The position numbers and the translations under genes were made by a program. This document shows positions 17,690 to 27,747 of a DNA stretch of 64,000 nucleotides, in pieces (the first letter of the stretch is position 1; each line of letters starts with the position of its first letter). The DNA lies in the NCBI GenBank assembly GCA_003215335.1, contig QCKM01000006.1:1-64000 (forward strand), read 5' to 3'. Below the pieces are notes generated by a model. That model worked only from the letters and a program-made list of their open reading frames with translations, was not told where the DNA came from and did not search any database. Source of the stretch: Prochlorococcus sp. AG-409-P01. GTDB lineage: Bacteria; Cyanobacteriota; Cyanobacteriia; PCC-6307; Cyanobiaceae.

Positions 17690-18909
17690 ATCTGTTCCAA
17701 AAGAACCACTGCATGGCAGCTAATCCCCTCCTCTCGACCTTCTGCCCCTAAATGCTCATTAGTTGTGGCCTTAATACCCACAACATCAATCAAAACCCCC
17801 ATACACTCTGAAAGATTTTTCCTCATCAGGTCAATATGAGACTTGAGTTTTGGCCTCTCTGCAATAACTACCGCATCCAAATTAACCAATTGCCATCCAT
17901 GGCCATTTACCAAAGTCACTACCTGTTCAAGCAACATCAAACTATCGGCACCTTTCCATTTCTGATCCTCTGGCGGAAAATACTTTCCGATATCTCCTAG
18001 AGCCAAAGCACCAAGCAAAGCATCCATTACTGCATGAACAAGAACATCAGCATCACTATGTCCATCAAGGCCCAAGCCATCAGGATGAATGAGTGAAACC
18101 CCTCCAATGATCAATGGGCGTTCAGGAACAAGACGATGAATGTCATAACCGTTGCCTATTCGTAACTTCACAAAATCTTTTCCAAGAGAATCCATTCTGC
18201 TTCTTAAAGGATCATTTTGAGAAAGCCAACGTTTATACAAATCTGGGCGACGTTGTTTAGTCCGAAGTCGACTTTCTTTGTGACGCCAAGTAGCTATTGC
18301 ACCATGATCACCACTTCTCAAAACATCAGGAACCTTCATCCCTCGAAAGGTTGAAGGTCGCGTGTATTGCGGATGTTCCAAAAGAGATTCTCTATAACTC
18401 TCTTCATCCAAAGACTCAGCTGTTCCCAAGGTGCCAGGCAACATCCGCACAACACCATTAATGATCGTCATTGCAGGAAGCTCCCCCCCTGTAAGTACGT
18501 AATCCCCTATAGAGATTTCCTCATCAGCTAAAACTCTGATCCTTTCATCAAAGCCTTCGAAATTTCCACATAGAAGGATCAATTGATCAGAATCAGAAGA
18601 CCAGCGAAGAAAATCGTTCTGAATTAAAGGTTTCCCTTGAGGAGTCATAAGCAAAACCTTTTTCGAATTCTTCAACGGAATTGCCTCAAAAGCTGCAAAA
18701 AATGGCTCTGGTTTAAGAACCATGCCCACCCCTCCGCCATAAGGCTCATCGTCAACCTTCCTATAACGGTCCTGCGCATAATCACGAGGGTTATGTGTAT
18801 GCAACTCCACTATTCCTTTCGAAAAAGCACGCCCAACAACCCCAAACTTACGCAATGGAGCAAACACCTCTGGCATCAAACTCAACACATCTATTCGATA
18901 AGAGGGCAT
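17686..18909 (-). CDS. trmD-ispF: TrmD-IspF fused reading frame: tRNA m1G37 methyltransferase / MECDP synthase
   Basis: One 407-residue frame joins two enzymes. Residues 1 to about 235 are TrmD, which methylates G37 of tRNAs: [43 protein letters not shown] and [13 protein letters not shown]. Residues about 248-407 are IspF, the isoprenoid cyclase: [43 protein letters not shown]. Both halves are full length and the usual TrmD stop is absent. An in-frame ATG at 18195 or GTG at 18171 (reading [11 protein letters not shown]) could still start a separate IspF. Whether one or two proteins are made is open. Confidence 0.92.
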   Translation of the reverse strand: MPSYRIDVLSLMPEVFAPLRKFGVVGRAFSKGIVELHTHNPRDYAQDRYRKVDDEPYGGGVGMVLKPEPFFAAFEAIPLKNSKKVLLMTPQGKPLIQNDFLRWSSDSDQLILLCGNFEGFDERIRVLADEEISIGDYVLTGGELPAMTIINGVVRMLPGTLGTAESLDEESYRESLLEHPQYTRPSTFRGMKVPDVLRSGDHGAIATWRHKESRLRTKQRRPDLYKRWLSQNDPLRSRMDSLGKDFVKLRIGNGYDIHRLVPERPLIIGGVSLIHPDGLGLDGHSDADVLVHAVMDALLGALALGDIGKYFPPEDQKWKGADSLMLLEQVVTLVNGHGWQLVNLDAVVIAERPKLKSHIDLMRKNLSECMGVLIDVVGIKATTNEHLGAEGREEGISCHAVVLLEQI

Positions 18910-19030
18910 TACGTTTTAAGTCTCCAAAAAACAAGTTAGGAATTGTTCCATTAAGCACAAATCTGATGAATGCATAAAAACCCAATGTTTACAAACAGGT
19001 CTCCAAGAATCTTCCAAAAAATGAATTCTC

Positions 19031-19978
19031 TTAATTACCCTCATACCCCAACTCAGTCAAACGAGCAGGTTTGCTACGCCAAGCAGGTACTACTTTCACA
19101 AAAAGCTCTAAATAAACAGGGCCATCAATTAAATTCTGCATCTGAATCCTTGCCCCCTGACCAATAAGTTTGAGCATCGCCCCGCCTTTCCCAATCAAAA
19201 TGCCCTTTTGACTATTTCTTTCAACCAAAACTGTCGCCAATACAGCGGTGCAGGACTGAGCCTTGTTTCTTGCTTTGGAAGAAGGAAGTTCTTCCACACG
19301 ATCCACCATGACCGCAACACTATGTGGGATTTCTTCTCTTGTATGGTGAAGAACTTGCTCTCTAATCAACTCCCCTAACAACACTCTTTCTGGCTGGTCA
19401 CAAACCAGTTCTGGAGGATATAGCTGAGGCCCCTCAGGCAAATAGTTAACCAAAGCATCAATCAAATCATTACATCCCTCACCAGTGATTGCACTACATT
19501 GATATATAGCCCAAGAAAAACCCTCCAATAGATTTGAATAGGCGACCTCTACCTCTCTCTGCTGCTCCTTATCAACCAAATCCCACTTATTTAAAGCAAC
19601 TAATACAGGCAAATTTTGCTGTTTAAGCAAATTAACGATGTAGCGATCTCCCTTGCCTGGAATTTTCGAACCTTCGAGTATTAATAGAACAAGATCTACT
19701 TCTCCTATTGCCGACCTCGCACTCTTTACCAATCTTTCTCCGAGCAAATGGTGTGGCTTATGAATGCCAGGAGTATCTACCATGACAAGCTGAGCCTTAG
19801 GAGTTGTAAGAATCGCCCGAAGACGGTTGCGAGTTGTTTGCGCGACAGGGGATGTAATCGCGACCTTCTGTCCAACCAATTTGTTAATCAAAGAGGACTT
19901 CCCAACATTGGGGCGTCCGATCAAACCAACAAAACCTGATCTATAGCCCATCATTAAAGGATCGAAGCTTGGCATCAC
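19031..19978 (-). CDS. era: GTPase Era
   Basis: Era binds 16S rRNA and helps mature the 30S subunit. At 315 residues it is full length: G1 GRPNVGKSS, G2/switch region TSPVAQTTRNR, G3 DTPGIHKP, G4 NKWD, then a C-terminal KH domain with GKGGAMLKLIGQGAR. It lies upstream of trmD-ispF on the same strand across 121 bases. The first ATG is at 19978, with MGYRSGF as an internal alternative. Confidence 0.95.
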   Translation of the reverse strand: MMPSFDPLMMGYRSGFVGLIGRPNVGKSSLINKLVGQKVAITSPVAQTTRNRLRAILTTPKAQLVMVDTPGIHKPHHLLGERLVKSARSAIGEVDLVLLILEGSKIPGKGDRYIVNLLKQQNLPVLVALNKWDLVDKEQQREVEVAYSNLLEGFSWAIYQCSAITGEGCNDLIDALVNYLPEGPQLYPPELVCDQPERVLLGELIREQVLHHTREEIPHSVAVMVDRVEELPSSKARNKAQSCTAVLATVLVERNSQKGILIGKGGAMLKLIGQGARIQMQNLIDGPVYLELFVKVVPAWRSKPARLTELGYEGN

Positions 19979-20026
19979 CTCAAGAGGGGTGTGCTAATAG
20001 CCTGACTACAAGAGATCATTCCAGCA

Positions 20027-20545
20027 ATGAAAACCATAAAACCTAATTTTGAAGAAGCAATGAACGTCGCAGCACTTTGGTGTAAGGCTTGGGAAGCAGG
20101 AGAACTAAGCGATGAAGTTTTAGCAGACAGAGTCTCCGAATTATTAGCCACCCAAAATGGTGCTAGAGGTTTTTTTGTTGTAACCCTTGCAAGTGATTCA
20201 CCACTGCTTGACCGTCTACCTGATCCTCTTGCAATGCAATTAAGAGAAGCTGGAGAAACAGTAGTTGATCTAACTGTACGCAACCTTGCAATGAGTAGTG
20301 CAATGGCAGTGCACCACAAGCGACAAGCCAACTCAAATCAACAAGCGGCTTCCGAAAGGGTTACTTCACGTTGTATGGACCTTTTACGCATACTTGAACC
20401 AAACTCAGTCAAAAATCGGCTAGAAAAGCTCTTAGTTGCAACAGAAGGGAAAGGTGAAGATTTAGCGTTTCTCGAGAAATGGAAATATGACAAAGAGCAG
20501 AGACTTGCTATTGCAGCAAATATTCTTGCTATTGCCAATAATTAA
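20027..20545 (+). CDS. conserved-type cyanobacterial hypothetical protein
   Basis: The protein has 172 residues, is soluble and mostly helical by composition. It contains ALWCKAWEAGELSDEVLADR and GARGFFVVTLASDSPLLDR, with no membrane segment or catalytic motif I recognise. The gene is divergent from era across 48 bases. It is followed by the hairpin at 20557-20578. Confidence 0.7.
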   Translation: MKTIKPNFEEAMNVAALWCKAWEAGELSDEVLADRVSELLATQNGARGFFVVTLASDSPLLDRLPDPLAMQLREAGETVVDLTVRNLAMSSAMAVHHKRQANSNQQAASERVTSRCMDLLRILEPNSVKNRLEKLLVATEGKGEDLAFLEKWKYDKEQRLAIAANILAIANN

Positions 20546-20556
20546 TCAAATAAAAA

Positions 20557-20578
20557 AAGGGACCTTTTAGGGTCCCTT
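20557..20578. terminator. hairpin terminator between convergent genes
   Basis: AAGGGACC (20557-20564) pairs perfectly with GGTCCCTT (20571-20578) around the loop TTTTAG. Read on the minus strand the stem is followed by a run of seven T, so it best serves the BI-1 gene; on the plus strand only TT follows. Confidence 0.75.
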
Positions 20579-20619
20579 GAAAAAGGATTATCAAAATCTA
20601 ATTAAAGCAATAAAAATCA

Positions 20620-21357
20620 CTAATCCCTTCTCCCACCTCCTTGCAAAGCAATCATTAATCGCAGAATAAATATAAACAAATTAATATAAGTCAAATACAT
20701 TCCAAGTGCACCTGCAAGATATTGATCATCCCTATAAGTACGAGGCATCGTATAGAAATCAACGAATGACATTCCCACAAAAAGGACTGTCCCAAAACCT
20801 GCAATCATCAATTCAAACCCACTACCTCCAAACATTGCAGGAGCGAAGATTCCACCAATCAACTGGACCACCATTGCAATTATTAAGCCAATCAGGCCAA
20901 GGCCAACTACACCACTAAGAGCCTGGCCAACGCTATCGCTCATTCGACGCCCAACTACTGATGCAATTGCAAAAGTGATGCCAGTAGCCAACGCGGCAGT
21001 ACCTACTGAACCCATCCCAGCCGAGCCAATTGCTATTGCAACAATGCCACTCAAAGTGAACCCAGTAATAAGGCTGTAGGCACTAAGGAGAGGCAGAGCC
21101 GTGCCATTGTTTGCTTTTACAGCAACGTTCTGAGCTACAAAGAACAGAATGAGATTTCCTATAAGAGCAACCCAGAAAAGAGGCATAAACATCCCTGGAT
21201 TAGTGGCCTGAAGAGAAAGGCCTCCAATTACCCCCCCTGCAGTTAGAACCATCCCCCCACCCACATAAGGCAAAGCCTTATTAACCACGTTTGGCCCAAC
21301 TAGAGCACTAGATTGAGCTTCGCGAATAGCCTGTTGAAAATTACTACTTGCTGGCAT
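20620..21357 (-). CDS. Bax inhibitor-1 / YccA family membrane protein
   Basis: The protein has 245 residues with seven hydrophobic segments from about residue 28 on, the layout of BI-1/YccA proteins. Typical parts are ATGITFAIASVVGRRMSD, MSFVDFYTMPRTYRDDQY and LTYINLFIFILRLM at the end. Family members are proton-sensitive calcium leak channels or protease modulators; the role here is unknown. It ends before the hairpin at 20557-20578. Confidence 0.85.
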   Translation of the reverse strand: MPASSNFQQAIREAQSSALVGPNVVNKALPYVGGGMVLTAGGVIGGLSLQATNPGMFMPLFWVALIGNLILFFVAQNVAVKANNGTALPLLSAYSLITGFTLSGIVAIAIGSAGMGSVGTAALATGITFAIASVVGRRMSDSVGQALSGVVGLGLIGLIIAMVVQLIGGIFAPAMFGGSGFELMIAGFGTVLFVGMSFVDFYTMPRTYRDDQYLAGALGMYLTYINLFIFILRLMIALQGGGRRD

Positions 21358-21439
21358 GACTCACCAGATCTCATATATAACCCTCTTACTTTGGCAGTAA
21401 AAAAAAGGATTTAGCAAAATTGTTAGTTCGGATCACACC

Positions 21440-22411
21440 CTATTGGCTATCAATCCTCGAATAAGCATCTACTACTCTTTGAACAAGAGGATGTCGAACA
21501 ATATCTTTAGATGTAAGTCTGCATACAGCTACACCCTTTACACAAGAAAGAATTTCAGAAGCTTCAACTAAACCACTTCTCTGACCTTTGGGAAGATCTA
21601 CTTGCGTTACATCTCCAGTCACAACCATGCGAGATCTTTCGCCAAGTCTTGTTAGTACCATTCGCATCTGTGCAGAAGTAGTGTTTTGCGCTTCATCAAG
21701 AATCACAAATGCTTCATCAAGAGTGCGCCCTCGCATATAAGCCAGAGGAGCAACTTCAATAATTCCTTTCTCTAAAAGTGCATTTGTCTTCTCCAAGCCT
21801 AGAAGAAGATGAAGAGCGTCATAAAGCGGACGAAGGTAAGGGTCAACTTTCTGCTGAAGATCTCCGGGCAAGAAGCCAAGCCTTTCTCCCGCTTCCACAG
21901 CAGGACGAGTCAACACAAGACGCTCTACTTTGCGTTGACTAAGCATCCTTACCGCGAGAACAGCTGCAAGAAAGGTTTTACCAGTTCCAGCCGGGCCTAA
22001 TGCAAATGTGAGGTCGTTAAGCTCCATAGCTTCCACATAGGCTTTCTGATTCAGGGTTCTAGGCCTTAAAAGATTTCCTCGCTTATTAGAAGCGAGGACC
22101 TGCTCAGACAATTCAGCATGTGCCTCTCTATGTCCTTTGTCGATAGCACTAATAGCAACCTGTAAATCCACAACAGAAACAACCTGTCCCTCCTCCCAAA
22201 TAGGGCGCAAAAGCTCCACCAAGCCAGTAGCACGCTCAAGTTGCGCAGGACTGCCGCCCACGACCAACTGTAGACCTCTCATCACGAATGAAGCTCCTGT
22301 TATTGCTTCAAGGTGATGCAAGGTTTTTTGACCTGCACCAGTCAAAGCAAGAGCAGCATCTGAATCAGGAAAGTCAAATACGAAGCGACCAGCAGCGGTA
22401 GCCTCACCCAT
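21440..22411 (-). CDS. phoH: PhoH-like ATPase
   Basis: The protein has 323 residues. The Walker A site is ALGPAGTGKTFLA, followed by LTRPAVEAGERLGFLPGD, Walker B FVILDEAQNTT and TGDVTQVDLP, all diagnostic of PhoH. The family is linked to RNA metabolism and phosphate stress, without a settled reaction. It lies 8 bases after rpsP on the same strand, in the order ffh, rpsP, phoH. Confidence 0.93.
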   Translation of the reverse strand: MGEATAAGRFVFDFPDSDAALALTGAGQKTLHHLEAITGASFVMRGLQLVVGGSPAQLERATGLVELLRPIWEEGQVVSVVDLQVAISAIDKGHREAHAELSEQVLASNKRGNLLRPRTLNQKAYVEAMELNDLTFALGPAGTGKTFLAAVLAVRMLSQRKVERLVLTRPAVEAGERLGFLPGDLQQKVDPYLRPLYDALHLLLGLEKTNALLEKGIIEVAPLAYMRGRTLDEAFVILDEAQNTTSAQMRMVLTRLGERSRMVVTGDVTQVDLPKGQRSGLVEASEILSCVKGVAVCRLTSKDIVRHPLVQRVVDAYSRIDSQ

Positions 22412-22419
22412 TAGAGAAA

Positions 22420-22812
22420 TCAGGAATCAACTGTTTCTGAAGAGGCTTCATTCGCCGAATCATCTTTCTCATCAATGGTCTTAGATTTTTCTTGTTCTTT
22501 AGTCGCTTTATTAGCCGCAGACTTACGAGCTTCAGCCTGCTTAGCTTTGCCAACCAATTCAGCAGGCCTAACGCTTCTCTCGATCAACCCGCCTTTCTCT
22601 AAAAGCGACCTGACGGCATCAGTAGGTTGGGCCCCTTGACTGAGTCGCAGTCGAAGAGCTTCAGTATCCAATCGCGTCTCTTTGGTGCGAGGGTTGTAAT
22701 ACCCCAGCTCCTGGAGTGGTCTGCCATCGCGGCGAGAAGTGCTGTTACAAGCAACTAGTCGGAAACTTGCTTCTCGTTTCTTACCAAACCGCTTAAGGCG
22801 GAGCTTGATCAT
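22420..22812 (-). CDS. rpsP: 30S ribosomal protein S16
   Basis: The core (residues 1 to about 82) is typical S16: [52 protein letters not shown]. Residues about 88-130 form an extra charged, low-complexity tail rich in Lys, Ala and Glu, longer than the roughly 80-residue E. coli protein. The neighbours ffh and phoH are on the same strand. Confidence 0.96.
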   Translation of the reverse strand: MIKLRLKRFGKKREASFRLVACNSTSRRDGRPLQELGYYNPRTKETRLDTEALRLRLSQGAQPTDAVRSLLEKGGLIERSVRPAELVGKAKQAEARKSAANKATKEQEKSKTIDEKDDSANEASSETVDS

Positions 22813-22895
22813 TTGGACGTTTAATAAGTTGAAGGTTTTTTATTTGACGGTGCCAATTTAAGACGTTCGCCAAGGAGACTTTACTCCTTTGATGA

Positions 22896-24374
22896 TCATA
22901 GATCTCCAAAGCCTTTCTTCTTCTTAAAAGGTTTTTGTCGTCTAGGAGTTCCTCTACCTCCACTATTGGCAGAACTATTTGTTGGCATTCCGGACATTGC
23001 ATTGCCAGGCGCCCCTAATCCAGACAATGAACTCATATCTGGCATTCCAGGCATTCCAGGCATTCCAGGCATTCCGCCACCACGGGACATTTGTTGCATG
23101 AAGCCCCGCATTTTCTGAAAATCGGCCAACACTTTGTCAACATCAGCAGAGCTATGACCACTACCTGATGCAACACGTTTGCGTCTAGATGGCTGTGCTG
23201 CCAAGAGCTCCGGTTGACTACGTTCAGAAGGTGTCATCGAACCAATCATCGCCTCTATGCGCTTCAATTGAGCCTCGCCACTCCTGAGCATCCCTTCATC
23301 AAGCTTATTCATGCCAGGAATCATCTTCATCAATCCACCTAAAGAGCCCATTCTTTTAATCAGTCGCATCTGTTTTAGAAAATCTGAAAAGTCAAAAGTT
23401 GCTTCTTGCAACTTCTTCTGCATCTTCTCAACATCAGCAATTTCAACTTCCTTCTGAGCTTTCTCGACCAAAGTCAGGACATCTCCCATGCCCAAAATTC
23501 GGCTCGCCATTCGCTCTGGATGAAATGGCTGAAGAGCTTCTACCTTTTCACCAGTACCAATAAACTTAATTGGCTGCCCACTAACCTTTCTTATAGATAG
23601 AGCAGCACCTCCTCGCGAATCGCCATCCAGCTTTGTAAGGACTGCTCCAGTAATGCCAACCTTTTTATGAAAAGCACTGGTCAAATCGGCAGCTTCTTGT
23701 CCAATCATTGAATCCACAACAAGGAGCACCTCATCGGGGTCCACTGCAGAACGTATCCGCACCATCTCCTCCATCATCTCCGAATCAACCTGAAGCCTTC
23801 CAGCCGTGTCGACCAGCAAAGTGTCTAAGCCTTCCTCTCGAGCCCTTGCCAGTCCAGCCGCTGCGATGTCCTCTGGTTTGGCATCAGCACCCAAGCTGAA
23901 AACTTCCACACCTATCTGAGCCCCAAGAGTGCGTAATTGATCAATCGCAGCTGGCCTATAAACATCAGCAGCCACCATCAAAGGTCTTCTACCTAAATCT
24001 TTTAAATGAAGTCCTAATTTCGCTGTAGCAGTTGTTTTTCCAGCCCCCTGCAAGCCAGCCATCAATACAACTGTCGGAGTTTCCTCAGCGATCGCCAAAG
24101 GAGAGTTACCTCCTCCCATAACTTCTACAAGTTGCTCATGAACAACCTGAATAAATTTCTGATCGGGGCTAACTCCCCTTACCACCTCAGCCCCAATAGC
24201 CTTTTGTCGAACCTCATCAACGAACTCTCTAACAACAGGCAAACTCACATCTGCTTCTAAGAGAGCTCTCCTGACTTGTTTAAGAGCCTGATCAACATTG
24301 GTATCACTGATCTGGGCCTCTCCTTTAAGGCCTTTGACAGCATCTTCGAAGCGAGCGGAGAGCTCATCAAACAT
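22896..24374 (-). CDS. ffh: signal recognition particle protein Ffh
   Basis: Ffh binds signal sequences and the SRP RNA and delivers nascent membrane proteins. The N domain is followed by the G domain (about 100-295: GLQGAGKTTATAKLG, DVYRPAAIDQLR, DTAGRLQ, TKLDGDSRGG) and the Met-rich M domain (about 325-430). The C-terminal tail has MPG repeats and a basic end (RRQKPFKKKKGFGD). At 492 residues it is full length. Its RNA partner is at 52919-53016. Confidence 0.96.
   Translation of the reverse strand: MFDELSARFEDAVKGLKGEAQISDTNVDQALKQVRRALLEADVSLPVVREFVDEVRQKAIGAEVVRGVSPDQKFIQVVHEQLVEVMGGGNSPLAIAEETPTVVLMAGLQGAGKTTATAKLGLHLKDLGRRPLMVAADVYRPAAIDQLRTLGAQIGVEVFSLGADAKPEDIAAAGLARAREEGLDTLLVDTAGRLQVDSEMMEEMVRIRSAVDPDEVLLVVDSMIGQEAADLTSAFHKKVGITGAVLTKLDGDSRGGAALSIRKVSGQPIKFIGTGEKVEALQPFHPERMASRILGMGDVLTLVEKAQKEVEIADVEKMQKKLQEATFDFSDFLKQMRLIKRMGSLGGLMKMIPGMNKLDEGMLRSGEAQLKRIEAMIGSMTPSERSQPELLAAQPSRRKRVASGSGHSSADVDKVLADFQKMRGFMQQMSRGGGMPGMPGMPGMPDMSSLSGLGAPGNAMSGMPTNSSANSGGRGTPRRQKPFKKKKGFGDL
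23041..23075. repeat. 9-base tandem repeat inside ffh
   Basis: GGCATTCCA is repeated nearly four times in tandem within ffh. Read on the minus strand it encodes MPG-MPG-MPG in the Met/Gly-rich tail. Because the unit is a multiple of three, copy-number changes would keep the frame. Confidence 0.8.
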
Positions 24375-24439
24375 TTAAAAGCGCCTCAAGACCTTTTTAG
24401 TAATTTTAAAAATTAGATCAGGATGAACAAAGAAAATTA

Positions 24440-26506
24440 TTAGCGTCCACTAACGTAATAATGAAGCAACCAAGGCTCTCCATAACGACCAATTATATAT
24501 GTGACCTTTAAATTGGGATTAGAAGTATCATCAATTTTCTTTCCAGAAGAGTCTAGACGAATGTCTTTGTAATTAATTCTTGCCTTTACCTCAATTCTTT
24601 TAGGTGTTCTATTAATCACCCTAATTGAATAAATACTGGCATCAATAAATTGCTTTTGACCCAATTTTGCATCTTTTGCTCTCTCTTTATTAACACTTTC
24701 TAATAGCGGCCGCCTAGCAATCTTCTTCAATACATTACTCTGGCCACCAGACAAAATATTTGCCTTGCCTACAAGCCAAGCTTGGATCAATTCACGAATT
24801 TGTTTTTCGCTTGGGCGAGCAACAGTCAAGGCTTCAATATTCAAATCAGTTTCCTTAACAGGATTAGTTGTTGATTCACCAAGACGAGAGTCCTGATCTT
24901 GCAATTTTTCCAGCAAAGAGCTTGACGGTTCAAGACTCTCTTTCTGAGGTTCATCTAAATATCTGACTCTGTAATAAATAAAACCTGAAAGCGCAACTAG
25001 AATTGCAAAAGAGCCAAAGAAAATTGGCTTAATTCGCAAAAAATTTCCTGAGAAAATATTTCGTTTAGATATGAAACCCTTGAAAAAGGACTGAAAACTT
25101 AAAAGGTGAAACGCTTGCCCTAATGGTTCGGGTTGGGTTTGAATTTCAACATTGTCAGAAATAGATTGATCTACTTCATTCTCACTTCTTACTTCAGTCT
25201 TCATGCTTATTTCAGATGAGTCACCCTGATCTATTTCAGATTCAGATGAAGAGGTTTCAGGAGTGAACGCAGACAAAAAAGACAAAGCTTTATCCTTTGC
25301 TCTAGTCAGATCGCCCTTCTTATCTATTCGCTCCAAATAAACTTGGACGTCACGATCTGCAAACCATGCTTCAAGATCTACCACCTGAGAATCAACATCC
25401 CTATAGCCAGGAAGCACATCTCTTCTCAACCAATCTCGGCAGTAACTGCAAAGCGCGGCAAGACGTTCTCCTGAGTAATCTTCAAGCCAAGATCTAAGAG
25501 CAGAATCTTCACTATTTTCAAAACGCTTATGAGCTAATTGAACATCGCCTAGCAAAAGGTCCATACACCCCAATAAAGGCATTTGATCAAGCCCTTCTTG
25601 GGCAAATCTTTCTAATTTTTTACGTGCTTGATAGATCCTTTCAGGCTTTCGTCGCGAAAACCCTTCTGCAGTCATAGACATAATTGCCAAGAATCTCGCG
25701 TCCGAAGAATTCGAATGCTGCCAATGGACAAAGAGATCAACCTGCTCTTGAACCGTAAGGAACTTCCTGATTTGTTGAAAAAACAACTCAAATTCTTCTT
25801 GATTAAGACTTCCTGGTCCAGAGGATTTTCTTTTCCCCTCAAGCCCACCACGCTTATTCACAAATCCATCAAGAAGTCTTAATCCTTCCTGACGAGAAAT
25901 CTGATCTCCTAGGTCCCTACTAAGAAGATCAAGAATCCTATAAGGAAGCAAAGCATCTAGGTCCTCTTCAAGCTGTTTGCGCTGATTCGGAAGTTTTCCC
26001 ATACGTTGCAACAGCTTCATACCCTCTTGCAAAACTGCTGCTGCAGATGCGTAATGTCTCCTTTCCTGTTCTTGAATAGCCGCAGAGCTGCAAGACAAGG
26101 CTGCTAATAAAGTCAGATCAGCCTCTCTTCCGCTACCCAAAGCAGGCGCCTGAGGCGGCTGCAAGGCCTGAGAGGCAAGCTTAAATGCCTCGAAAGAGCA
26201 ATCTGCCTCCCAAAGCAAAATCAATGCCGCAACTTCCCTGCTGGAAGAGAATTCAAGTCCAGTAGCTCCTCCCAACAAGGCAACCTCGTATTCTTCACGC
26301 CGTGTAGGGTCACTCAATAAATCCGCTGAAAGGCGCAACAGTTCGGCCCGCTGAGTAAGGACTTCATCAGTAAAGCCCTGCTCAGGAGATCTATCGATTC
26401 TCAACTGCAAAGCCCTAAGGACTACCTCAGCCTCGGCGGATGGACTAACGCCTAGTAAACGGAAATGATCAAACGGCAGTTCCACCAGCAATCCAGCTAT
26501 TGGCAT
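24440..26506 (-). CDS. ftn2: cell-division protein Ftn2/ZipN (ARC6 homologue)
   Basis: The protein has 688 residues. The N-terminus is a degenerate J-like domain (FDHFRLLGVSPSAEAEV), followed by a long helical region, one membrane span (about 494-512, PIFFGSFAILVALSGFIYY) and a C-terminal IMS/DUF4101-type domain (about 565-688, QAWLVGKANILSG ... WLLHYYVSG). In cyanobacteria Ftn2/ZipN tethers FtsZ to the membrane. FtsZ with an intact C-terminal peptide is encoded at 51.8 kb. The gene is divergent from pdhA across 83 bases. Confidence 0.88.
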   Translation of the reverse strand: MPIAGLLVELPFDHFRLLGVSPSAEAEVVLRALQLRIDRSPEQGFTDEVLTQRAELLRLSADLLSDPTRREEYEVALLGGATGLEFSSSREVAALILLWEADCSFEAFKLASQALQPPQAPALGSGREADLTLLAALSCSSAAIQEQERRHYASAAAVLQEGMKLLQRMGKLPNQRKQLEEDLDALLPYRILDLLSRDLGDQISRQEGLRLLDGFVNKRGGLEGKRKSSGPGSLNQEEFELFFQQIRKFLTVQEQVDLFVHWQHSNSSDARFLAIMSMTAEGFSRRKPERIYQARKKLERFAQEGLDQMPLLGCMDLLLGDVQLAHKRFENSEDSALRSWLEDYSGERLAALCSYCRDWLRRDVLPGYRDVDSQVVDLEAWFADRDVQVYLERIDKKGDLTRAKDKALSFLSAFTPETSSSESEIDQGDSSEISMKTEVRSENEVDQSISDNVEIQTQPEPLGQAFHLLSFQSFFKGFISKRNIFSGNFLRIKPIFFGSFAILVALSGFIYYRVRYLDEPQKESLEPSSSLLEKLQDQDSRLGESTTNPVKETDLNIEALTVARPSEKQIRELIQAWLVGKANILSGGQSNVLKKIARRPLLESVNKERAKDAKLGQKQFIDASIYSIRVINRTPKRIEVKARINYKDIRLDSSGKKIDDTSNPNLKVTYIIGRYGEPWLLHYYVSGR

Positions 26507-26589
26507 AAAACTCTAGACAGTGAAAGGGATTTTGCCCATTCTGAGTCCATAGGCCCTTACAGTCGTATATCAAGCACTGGTTATCAGCC

Positions 26590-27681
26590 ATGAGCAAGGA
26601 ACCCGCATTGACCTCCACAGAGGGCATAGGCAATGGCCTTGCATCAGGTTCACACACTGAGCGCCTATCGAATCTGGTGTCCACCAAACGCGCAGTTGTG
26701 GATCGTGACAAAGGGCTAGAACTTTTCCGAGACATGACCCTTGGCAGACGCTTTGAGGACAAATGTGCGGAGATGTATTACCGCGGAAAAATGTTTGGCT
26801 TTGTTCATCTTTACAACGGTCAGGAAGCTGTAAGCACAGGTGTTATTGGCGCAATGAAACGTCAACATGATTGGTTTTGCAGTACCTATCGAGACCACGT
26901 TCATGCCCTGAGTGCTGGTGTACCTGCTAGAGAAGTGATGAGTGAGCTCTTTGGCAAAGAAACTGGTTGCAGCAAGGGAAGAGGTGGCTCAATGCACCTG
27001 TTCTCAAAAGAACATCATCTCCTAGGTGGCTTTGCGTTTATCGGAGAAGGGATACCAGTAGCTCTTGGAGCCGCCTTTACTAGTCGCTACAAAAAAGAAG
27101 CTCTAAAGCAAGAAGGAAGCAATGCAGTTACTGCAGCCTTTTTTGGAGACGGCACGTGCAATAACGGACAATTTTTTGAATGCATGAACATGGCACAACT
27201 CTGGAAATTGCCAATAATCTTTGTTGTTGAAAACAACAAATGGGCGATTGGGATGGCCCACGACAGAGCAACTAGTGATCCTGAAATTTGGAGAAAAGCT
27301 TCTGCGTTTGGAATGGCTGGTGAAGAAGTTGATGGAATGGATGTATTGGCAGTGAGGGGAGCAGCCCAGCGTGCAATTGAAAGAGCCAGAGCGGGAGAAG
27401 GCCCAACCCTGCTGGAATGTCTCACCTATCGTTATCGCGGACACTCACTTGCAGACCCAGATGAACTACGAGCAGAAGAGGAAAAGAAATTTTGGGCACA
27501 GAGAGATCCAATAAAAGCTCTTGAGAATGATCTAATCAAGGAAGGATTAGCAACAGATGAGGACCTCAGATCTATTGAGAAAACCATTGATTCTGAAGTT
27601 GTTGATGCAATTGATTTTGCACTTAGTGCTCCGGAACCAGATGCAAAAGAACTTACTAGATATATCTGGTCAGACAACTAG
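26590..27681 (+). CDS. pdhA: pyruvate dehydrogenase E1 component, alpha subunit
   Basis: With E1 beta this subunit decarboxylates pyruvate using thiamine diphosphate. The 363-residue protein shows [30 protein letters not shown], and the cofactor motif running from GDG ([12 protein letters not shown]) to ENNKWAIGM. It is full length, with the N-terminal 35 residues being variable. LpdA (E3) is at 37.8 kb; E1 beta and E2 are not in this window. A long hairpin follows its stop. Confidence 0.95.
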   Translation: MSKEPALTSTEGIGNGLASGSHTERLSNLVSTKRAVVDRDKGLELFRDMTLGRRFEDKCAEMYYRGKMFGFVHLYNGQEAVSTGVIGAMKRQHDWFCSTYRDHVHALSAGVPAREVMSELFGKETGCSKGRGGSMHLFSKEHHLLGGFAFIGEGIPVALGAAFTSRYKKEALKQEGSNAVTAAFFGDGTCNNGQFFECMNMAQLWKLPIIFVVENNKWAIGMAHDRATSDPEIWRKASAFGMAGEEVDGMDVLAVRGAAQRAIERARAGEGPTLLECLTYRYRGHSLADPDELRAEEEKKFWAQRDPIKALENDLIKEGLATDEDLRSIEKTIDSEVVDAIDFALSAPEPDAKELTRYIWSDN

Positions 27682-27702
27682 ATTCTGCGTTCTCAAAATC
27701 AT

Positions 27703-27747
27703 CTAGAAAACCTGGTTAATTTCAAATACAACCAGGTATTTTTCTAG
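27703..27747. terminator. long hairpin between pdhA and the sigma factor
   Basis: CTAGAAAACCTGGTT (27703-27717) pairs with AACCAGG (27730-27736) and TTTTCTAG (27740-27747), leaving a three-base bulge and a 12-base loop. The right arm overlaps the last codons of the convergent sigma-factor gene, so the terminator is partly coding. Confidence 0.75.
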
